Positions 57,005 to 64,000 of a stretch of DNA of 64,000 nt are shown here, in pieces. Both the position numbers and the translations under genes were made by a program. A model generated the notes under the pieces. It saw only the letters and a program-made list of their open reading frames with translations. It had not been told where the DNA came from and searched no databases. The DNA is from Heloderma charlesbogerti (taxonomy: Eukaryota > Chordata > Lepidosauria > Squamata > Helodermatidae), in the NCBI GenBank assembly GCA_026122225.1, contig JANEZZ010000739.1:2170001-2234000 (forward strand). Reading direction: 5' to 3'. The first letter of the stretch is position 1; every line of letters starts with the position of its first letter.

Positions 57005-58012
57005 AACCTGGAATGTAAGATCTATGAGCCAGGGCAAATTGGATGTGGTTACTGGGGAAATGTCAAGATTAAATATAGACATTTTGGGTGTCAGTGAACT
57101 GAAATGGACTGGAATGGGCCACTTCACATCAAATGACCACCAGATCTACTACTGTGGACAAGAGGACCACAGAAGAAATGGAGTAGCCTTCATAATTAAT
57201 AATAAAGTGGCTAAAGCAGTGCTTGGATACAATCGAAAAAATGGCAGAATGACCTCAATTTGAATTCGGGGTAAGCCATTTAACATCACAGTGATCCAAA
57301 TATATGCCCCAACCACAGATGCTGAAGAAGCAGAAGAAGATCAGTTCTATGAGGATCTGCAGCACCTACTGGATAGTATGCCAAACAAAGATGTTACTTT
57401 TATTATAGGAGACTGGAATGCTAAGGTGGGTAGTCAAACGACACCTAGAATTACAGGCAAGCATGGGCTGGGAGAACAAAATGAAGCACAACATAGGCTG
57501 ATAGAAATTTGCTAAGACAACTCCCTGTGCATAACAAACACTCTCTTCCAACAACCTAAGAGACGACTTTATACATGGCTTTCACCAGACGGTCGACACC
57601 AAAATCAGATTGACTACATCCTTTGCAGTTGGTAAAAACAAGACGTGGAGCTGATTTTATTTCAGATCACGAACTTCTTATTGCACAATTTAGAATCAGA
57701 ATAAAGAGAATAGGGAAGACCCACAGATCAGTTAGATATGAGCTCACTCATATTCTTCATGAATATGCAGTGGAGGTGAAGAATAGATTTAAGGGACTAG
57801 ATTTAGTAGATAGGGTCCCGGAAGAACTATGGACAGAAGTTTGCAACATGGTTCAGGAGGTGGCAACAAAACAGTCCCCCAAAAAAAGAAAACCAAGAAG
57901 GCAAGATGGCTGTCTGCTGAGACATTGGAAGCAGCCCAAGAAAGAAGAAAAGCAAAAGGCAACAGTGATAGGGGGAGATATGCCCAATTAAATGCAAAAT
58001 TCCAGAAGATTA
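57005..58012 (+). pseudogene. Older RTE endonuclease region (broken)
   Basis: Fragments 57024-57263, 57291-57515, 57623-57991 and 57829-58017. Motifs: GTWNVRSM, SELKWTGMG (catalytic Glu kept, unlike the 5.7-kb copy), IQIYAPTTDAEEAEE, GDWNAKVGSQ and SDHELLIAQF (catalytic Asp-His kept). Stops at about 57260 and 57513 and a deletion near 57630 break it. Confidence 0.85.
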
Positions 58013-58369
58013 GCTAGAAGAGATAAGGAATTATTTTTCAACAAGCAATGCGCAGAAGCAGAAGAAGATAATAAAATAGGAAGGACAAGAGACCTCTTCC
58101 AGAAAATTATAAACATCGGAGGTAAATTCCAGTATGATCAAAAACCAAGATGGCAAGGACCTAACAGAAGCTTAAGAGATCAAGAAAAGGTGGCAAGAAT
58201 ATACAGAAGATCTGTATAGGAAGGATAATAATATCGGGGATAGATTTGACGGTGTGGTCAGTGAGCTAGAGCCAGACATCCTGAAGAGTGAGGTTGATGG
58301 GCCTTAAGAAGCATTGCTAATAACAAGGCAGCAGGAGATGACAGTATCCCAGCTGAACTGTTTAAAATC

Positions 58370-60128
58370 GTGCAAGATGATGCTGTCAAGGTGATGCATG
58401 CCATATGCCAGCAAATTTGGAAACCACAAGAATGGCCAAAAGATTGGAACAAATCAACTTATATCCCTATACTGAAAAAGGGAAGCACCAAAGAATGTTC
58501 AAACTATCGAACAGTGGCACTTATTTCACTTGCCAGTAAGGTAATGCTCCAGACCTTGCAAGGTAGACTCCAGCAATTCATGGAATAAGATTTGCCAGAT
58601 GTACAAGCTGGGTTTAGAAAAGGCAGAGGAACTAGAGACCAAATTGCCAATATCTTAGGGATGGCGGAGAATTTCTTCCCGAATCTTCAGGAGGCCAAAT
58701 GACAATGCATTCGGCCCCCCGAAATTGGTGGGGAAATTCTCCGCCGGCCCCCTGCCCCCCCCCGGGATGGGACATACCGTGGCCGAATGTCCCTCTCAGC
58801 GGCGGGTCCCGGCAGCGGTTCGGCCGGTCTCCCGACTGGCTGCCGCCGCCGCAATTGCAAAAAAAAAAAAAGGTAAAGTAAAAAACAAAACAAAACACCC
58901 GTGATAGGCTAAGTAACGATTTACGTAGCCTATCACGGCTAGATTTCCAAAGTCAGCCGTGATAGGCTACGTAAATTGTCACATAGCTATCATGGGTGAC
59001 TTTGGGGGAAAAAAAAGTGCGTACGCAAATGGCGGCGGCCCATGGGCGCCGCTATTTGCATTCCTTATTTTGGCATGTCTAGTCTACGTAAAGACTTACA
59101 TAGACTACGGCAAAAATAAGGGAATGCTATTTGCATTGCCCTTATTTTTGCCATAGTCTACGTAAATCTTTATGCAGAGTAGACGTGTCAAAATAAGGAA
59201 CGCAAATGGCGGTCCCCATGGGAGCCGCCATTTGCGTATGCGCTTTTTTTCTTTTTTAAAGTCACCCGTGATAGGCTATGTGATGATTTACATAGCCTAT
59301 CACAGCTGACTTTGGAAATCTAGCCGTGATAGGCTACGTCAATTGTTACGTAGCCTATTATGGGTGTGTGTGTGTGTGTGTGTGTTGTTTTACTTTTTTT
59401 TTCACGGCTGGGTAGACGGGGCGCTTCTACCCAGCCTGAATTTCGCCGGGGAGGGATGGGGCGCCTCCCCCCCCACCTGAATTTCAGCCAGGTGAGGCGG
59501 GGTGCCTCCCCCCCTCACCTGAACTTAGGGGGGAGAACCGAAGCGCCTCCCTCCCACTGCGAAGCAAGCTTCGAGAACAGGTAAGGGACTTTCGTCCATC
59601 CCTACATATCTCTGCTGGATAATGGAGAAAGCCAGGGAGTTTCAGAAAAACATCTATTACTGTTTTATTGACTATTCTAAAGCCTTTGACTGTGTGGATC
59701 ATAACAAATTGTGGCAAGTTCTTGTTGGGATGTGGATACCAAGTCATCTTGTCTGCCTCCTGCGGAATCTGAATAATGATCAAGTAGAAACGGTAAGAAC
59801 AGACCACGGAACAACAGACTGGTTTAAGATTGGGAAAGGAGTACGGCAGGGTTGTATACTCTCACCCTACATATTCAACCTGTATGCAGAACACATCATG
59901 CAACATGCTGGGCTTGATGAAGCCAAGGCTGGAGTTAAAATCGCTGGAAGAAACATTAACAATCTCCAATATGCAGATGATATCACTTTGATGGCTGAAA
60001 GCGAGGAGGAGTTGAGGAACCTTATGACAAAGGTGAAAGAAGAAAGTGCAAAAGCTGGGTTGCAGTTAAACCTAAAAAACCCCAAGATTATGGCAACCAG
60101 CTTGATTGATAACTGGCAAATAGAGTGA
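58370..60128 (+). pseudogene. Older RTE reverse transcriptase region (broken)
   Basis: Fragments 58370-58588 (MQDDAVKVMHAICQQIWK, IPILKKGSTKECSNYR) and 59622-60128 (CFIDYSKAFDCVDHNKLWQ, GKGVRQGCILSPYIFNLYAE, and the catalytic LQYADDITLMAE), separated by the hAT-like element at 58656-59604. The YADD box is intact. Stops at about 58586 and 60126 and a deletion near 60150 disrupt the frame. Confidence 0.85.
58656..59604. mobile_element. hAT-like foldback element inside the older RTE
   Basis: 949 bp, ends TAGGGATGGCGG and GTCCATCCCTA; flanks CAATATCT and CATATCT (one base deleted). It splits RT sequence between GCCAA and CTGGATAATGG. Outer hairpin pairs at 58902-58938, 58960-58993, 59268-59303 and 59323-59360; central hairpins at about 59083-59115 and 59155-59190. 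Donors: minus strand near 58773 (mutated GGTATGT), plus strand AACAG|GTAAGG (59580). Confidence 0.9.
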
Positions 60129-60719
60129 GAAAACGTGGAGGCAGTGACAGACTGATTACTGCAGACGCTGACTGCAGCCAGAAAATCAGAAGATGTTTAC
60201 TTCTTGGGAGGAGAGCAATGACAAATCTTGATAAAATAGTGAGCAGAGACATCACACTGACAACAAAGGTCCGCATAGTTCAAGCAATGGTATTCCCCAT
60301 AGTAACCTATGGCTGCGAGAGCTGGACCATAAGGAAGGCTGAGTGAAGGAAGATAGATACTTTTGAACTGTGGTGCTGGAGGAAAATTCTGGGAGTGCCT
60401 TGGACTGCAAGAAGATCAAACGAGTCCATACTCCAGTAAATAAACTAGGGATGTACGAAAGTCACATACCTGTTCGCGGATTATGCTGATGCTGGGGGGA
60501 AGGCGCTCCGTCCCTCCCCCCAAAATTCTGGCCAGAGGGGGAGGCGCTCCATCCCTCCCCCCCAAAATTCTGGCCGGCCGGCTCTGCTCCGCCGGCATTC
60601 TGCGGAGCCACCGGCCACCTCACCAGCGGCCGGACATCCGGCTGCTGGCTAGCAGGGATGCAAATGGCGGCGGCCGTAGCCGCCGCCATTTAGGTCCCTG
60701 CAGTCAGCCGTGATAGGCT

Positions 60720-61448
60720 TAGGGATGTCAGAGAATTTCACCATGAATCTCGGGGAGGCCGAATGCCAACGCATTCTGCCCCCCGAAATTGGTGGCGAAA
60801 CAGTCTGCCCCCCCCCCCGGGTCGGGACTTACCTTGTGCGAATGTCCCTGGCAGCGGCGGCTCTGCAGGCAGTTTGGCGGTGGTTCGGCGGGAGCCATTT
60901 CCAGTTAAAAAACAAACAAACAAAAAACGTGATAGGCTACGTAAGGATTTACGTAGCTATTACGGCTAGATTTTTTAAAAAATACCGTGATAGGCTACGT
61001 AAATGTTTATGCAGCCTATCACGGCTGAGTGAAAAAAAACAACAACAACCCACACATATGCAAATGGCGGCGCCCATGGTGGCCGCCATTTGCGTTCCTT
61101 ATTTTGGCACGTGTAGTCTATGTAAACATTTATGTAGACTACGGCGAAAATAAGGGGAACGCACATTTGCTTACACACGGTTGTTGTTTTTTTTCACTCA
61201 GCCATGATAGGCTACGTTTACATAATGTAGCCTATCACAGCTGACTGCTACCGCCGCCGCCATTTGCAGTCCCGGCAGAACAGGATTCGCAGTGGGAGGG
61301 ACAGAGCGCCTCCCTCCCGGACAGAATTTTGGGGGGGGAGGGACAGGACACCTCCTCCCCAGCCAGAATTTCAGGGGGAGGGACGGAGCACCTCCTGCAC
61401 ACCACGAAGCAAATTTTGTCAAAGGTAAGGGACTTTCGTACATCCCTA
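60720..61448. mobile_element. hAT-like element nested in a hairpin arm
   Basis: 729 bp, ends TAGGGATGTCAG and GTACATCCCTA. The left flank is GATAGGCT; the right flank reads GAT, then 9 bp CATAATCAT, then AGGCT, so the target duplication seems to be split by a 9-bp insertion. Donors: minus strand near 60830, plus strand CAAAG|GTAAGG (61423). Confidence 0.78.
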
Positions 61449-61749
61449 GATCATAATCATAGGCTATGTAAATGTTTATGTCGCCTATCACGGCTGATTT
61501 AAAAGAAAAAAAATGCGCGTTCGTAAATGGCGGCGCCCATGGGCGCCGCAATTTGTGTTCCTTATTTTGGTACGTCTTACTCTATGTAAACATTTATGTA
61601 GACTAATACGGCGAAAATAAGGGGAACGCAAATTGGCGCCGCCATTTGCGTATGCACATTTTTTTTCTTTTAAATCAGCCGTGATAGGCTAGGTAAAGAT
61701 TTATGTAGCCTATCATGTTTTTTTAAAAAAATCTAGCCTTGATAGGCTC

Positions 61750-62677
61750 TAGGGGTGCACGAAAGTCACTTACCTGGTCTCACAGCTTTTCGCGGTGGGG
61801 GGGAGGCGCTTCGCTGCTCCCCCCGCGAAGTTCAGGCCGGGGGGGGGAGGTTTCCTGCCTCGTCCGGCCGAAATTCAGGCCGGGGAGGAGGCGCCTCGCC
61901 TCTCCCAGCCGCGAAATAAAAAGTTAAAAAAAAAATGCCCCCGTGATAGGCTACGTGACGATTAACGTAGCCGATCACGGCTAGATCTGCAAAGTCAGCC
62001 GTGATAGGCTACGTAAATCGTCACATAGCCTATCACGGATGACTTAAAAAAAAAAAAAAGCGCGTACGCAAATGGCGGCCCCCATAGGGAGCCGCCATTC
62101 GCGTTCCTTATTTGGTCGCTGTAGTCTATGTAAATCTTTACGTAGACTATGGCGAAAATAAGGGCAACGCAAATAGCATTGCCCTTATTTTCGCCGTAGT
62201 CTACGTAAATCTTTACGTAGACTACAGCGACCAAATAAGGAACGTGAATGGCGGCTCCCTATGGGGGCCGCCATTAGCCGTACGCGCTTTTATTTTTATT
62301 TTTTTAAGTCACCCGTGATAGGCTACGTTAATTATTTACGTAGCCTATCACGGCTGACTTTGCAAATCTAGCCATGATAGGCTACGTTAATCGTCACATA
62401 GCCTATCACGGGGGCATTTTTTTTTCTTTTATTGGAATGGCGGCAGCGGCAGCTGGTCAAAAGATCGGCTGCCGCCCCCGCCCCTGACGAAGACCCGACG
62501 AACCGCCGCCGGGACCCGCTGCCGGGAGGGACATTCGGGAAAGGTACGTCCCGTCCCGGGGGGGGGGGTGGCGGGCGGGGGGGTGCGGAGAATTTCTCCC
62601 TGAAACTGCTTCGGGGGGCCAAACACGTTGGCGCTCTGCCCCCCGAAGTTTCGAGGAGTAATTCTCCGCCATCCCTA
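61750..62677. mobile_element. hAT-like element nested in a hairpin arm, near full length
   Basis: 928 bp, ends TAGGGGTGCACG and GCCATCCCTA; flanks TAGGCTC (one base lost) and TAGGCTAC. Symmetric layout with two hairpin pairs (61942-61978, 62000-62036 and 62318-62352, 62374-62410) and a long central inverted repeat (about 62060-62285). ATGGCGGCAGCGGC (62437) leads to AAAG|GTACGT (62541) but meets a TGA. Minus-strand donor near 61772. Confidence 0.9.
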
Positions 62678-63154
62678 TAGGCTACGTAAATCTTTACGTA
62701 GCCTATCATGTTTTTTGGTTTTTTTAACTGGAAATGGTGGCGGTGGCAGCCGGTCGGTAGAACGGCTGCCGTAGCCGCTGTCACGGAACTGCTGCCAAAC
62801 TGTCGCCGGAGCCGCCGCCGCCAGGAAGATACACCGAAGTTAAGTACCATCCCGAGGGGGGGTGGCAGACAGTTCCACCACCGATTTCGGGGGTCCGAAT
62901 GCCCTGGCATTCGGCCTCCCGGAGATCTGTGGTGGAATTCTCTGACAACCCTAATAAAGGCAGACTGCTCACTTGAGGGAATGATATTAAAGGCAAAACT
63001 GAAGTCCTTTGGCCACATAATGAGAAGACAGGATACCCTGGAAAAGATGCTGATGCTATAGAAAGTGGAAGGCGAAAGGAAGAGGGGCCGACCAAGGACA
63101 GGATGGATGAATGGGGGTGACGGACTTGACCTTGGGGGCGCTGGGTGTGGTGAC

Positions 63155-63606
63155 TAGGGTTGGCAGAGAATTCCGCCACAGATCTCGGTGAGGCTGAATG
63201 CCAGTGCATTCGGCCCCCCAAATCTGTGGTGGAACGGCCTGCCCCCCCACCCCCCCACGGATCTGCCCCCATGATGAGAGTTACCTGGGGCATATCTTCT
63301 GTGCAGCGGCGGCTTTGGCTGCGGTTTCAGCGGCGGCGGCAGCGGCGGCTGGTCTTCCGACCGGCTGCCACCACCGCCATTTGCAGTCTTGTCGGGGTTT
63401 TTTTTTACAAGACGTGATAGGCTATGTAAAGACTTACGTAGCCTACCACGTCTGGCTTAAAAAAAAAAAAAAAAGCGTATGCATATGGTGGCGTCTACGG
63501 CTGCCACCATTTGCGTTCCTTATTTTTGGCCGTCTTAGTCTACGTCAATATTTACGTAGACTAAGACGGCGAAAATAAGGGGAACTCAAATAGCATAGCG
63601 GACTCT
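63155..63606. mobile_element. hAT-like element, truncated on the right
   Basis: Starts TAGGGTTGGCAGAGAATTCC and contains the GC-rich block with minus-strand donor near 63283 (CCCAG|GTAACT), hairpins at 63414-63452 and 63533-63568, and half of the central AAATAGC block. It then joins BovB sequence abruptly. It resembles the left part of 48290-49093. Confidence 0.8.
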
Positions 63607-64000
63607 ATTCTCTTCGCATTAGGTGGCCAAAATATTTGAGCTTCAGCTTCAGTATCTGTCCTTCCATGTGCCAGGAAGTGATGGGGCCAGATGCCATGAT
63701 CTTCATTTTTTTAATGTTGAATTTCAAACCAGCTTTTGCTCTCTCCACTTTCACCTCAACAAGGGGCTCTTTAGATCCTCTTCGCTTTCTGCCATTAGGG
63801 TGGTATCGTCTGCGTATCTGAGGTTGTTGATAATTCTCCCAGCAATCTTAGTTCCGACCTGTGATTCATCCAACCAGCATTTCTCATGATGTACTCTGAA
63901 TATGAGTTAAATAAGCAGGGCGACAATAAACAGCCTTTTCATACTCCTTTCCCAATTTTGAACTGACTGGTTGTTCCTTGTCCAGTTCTTACTGTTGCTT
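63607..64000 (-). mobile_element. BovB fragment with internal deletion, running off the window
   Basis: Reverse-oriented BovB. 63607-63666 matches the 3' coding part (GGTGGCCAAAATATTTGAGC), then jumps over about 350 bp to GCCAGGAAGTGATGGGGCCA and continues through the catalytic-box region (TCTGCGTATCTGAGGTTG) to the window end. Confidence 0.88.

Larger units (their letters stand above)
60446..62953. mobile_element. hAT-like element hosting two further nested elements
   Basis: Outer ends TAGGGATGTACG (60446) and GACAACCCTA (62953) within RTE sequence; flanks AAATAAAC and ATAAAGGC share ATAAA only. Two insertions sit in its hairpins: 60720-61448 and 61750-62677. The right arm includes ATGGTGGCGGTGGC (62734) leading to a decayed donor (GAAG|TTAAGT). 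Minus-strand donor near 60467. Confidence 0.82.
56660..63154 (+). mobile_element. Older full-length RTE LINE interrupted by two hAT-like insertions
   Basis: RTE parts are at 56660-58655, 59605-60445 and 62954-63154; the gaps are the elements at 58656-59604 and 60446-62953. The 5' region matches BovB leader text (GGGACACCCAAGATGGGAAG). It encodes endonuclease then reverse transcriptase of a subfamily diverged from the 5.7-kb copy, and the same subfamily appears in 9.6-13.1 kb. The 3' end is lost at 63154, where another hAT-like element starts. Frame-disrupting changes are numerous. Confidence 0.88.

Overview
This is vertebrate nuclear DNA, most likely from a squamate reptile (lizard or snake). 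The evidence is two head-to-tail vomeronasal type-2 receptor (V2R) genes with classical six-exon structure, many RTE/BovB LINE copies, and introns and intergenic DNA saturated with short transposons. There are no operons, CRISPR arrays, tRNAs or intact viral genes.

Genes. Both V2R genes are on the minus strand, so they read right to left. Gene A is complete: exon 1 at 46365-46100, exon 2 at 41047-40756, exon 3 at 34141-33290, exon 4 at 32731-32504, exon 5 at 25510-25384 and exon 6 at 23409-22508. All splice phases agree and the joined frame is open for 888 codons plus stop. Exons 4 and 5 have no long ORF of their own and were found from splice sites and family pattern. Gene B, the next paralogue downstream, shows only exon 1 (15219-14951) and exon 2 (5263-4972); exons 3-6 lie beyond the left edge.

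Duplication. Positions 1 to about 19113 and about 36200 to 49324 are the two copies of a segmental duplication that carries the start of each gene and its 5' flank. Each copy serves as an empty-site control for insertions in the other, so several transposon insertions can be placed before or after the duplication directly.

Mobile DNA. (1) RTE/BovB LINEs: a nearly full-length copy at 5651-8870 with a 13-bp target duplication, an older full-length copy at about 56660-63154 broken by other elements, a two-subfamily composite at about 9610-13155, and several 5'-truncated copies. (2) A large family of non-autonomous, hAT-like foldback elements with ends TAGGGATG...CATCCCTA. I see about 25 copies, many with exact 8-bp target duplications and several nested. 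They consist of serial hairpins built on TACGTA cores plus GC-rich blocks, and encode no transposase. Nearly every end carries an outward-facing consensus 5' splice donor (AG|GTAAGT), often preceded by a GC-rich stretch starting ATGGCGGC. I consider this the least explained and most interesting material here.

The remainder is intronic or intergenic sequence with microsatellites, a 5S-derived SINE and older repeats. From 49.3 to 64 kb I recognise no host gene.
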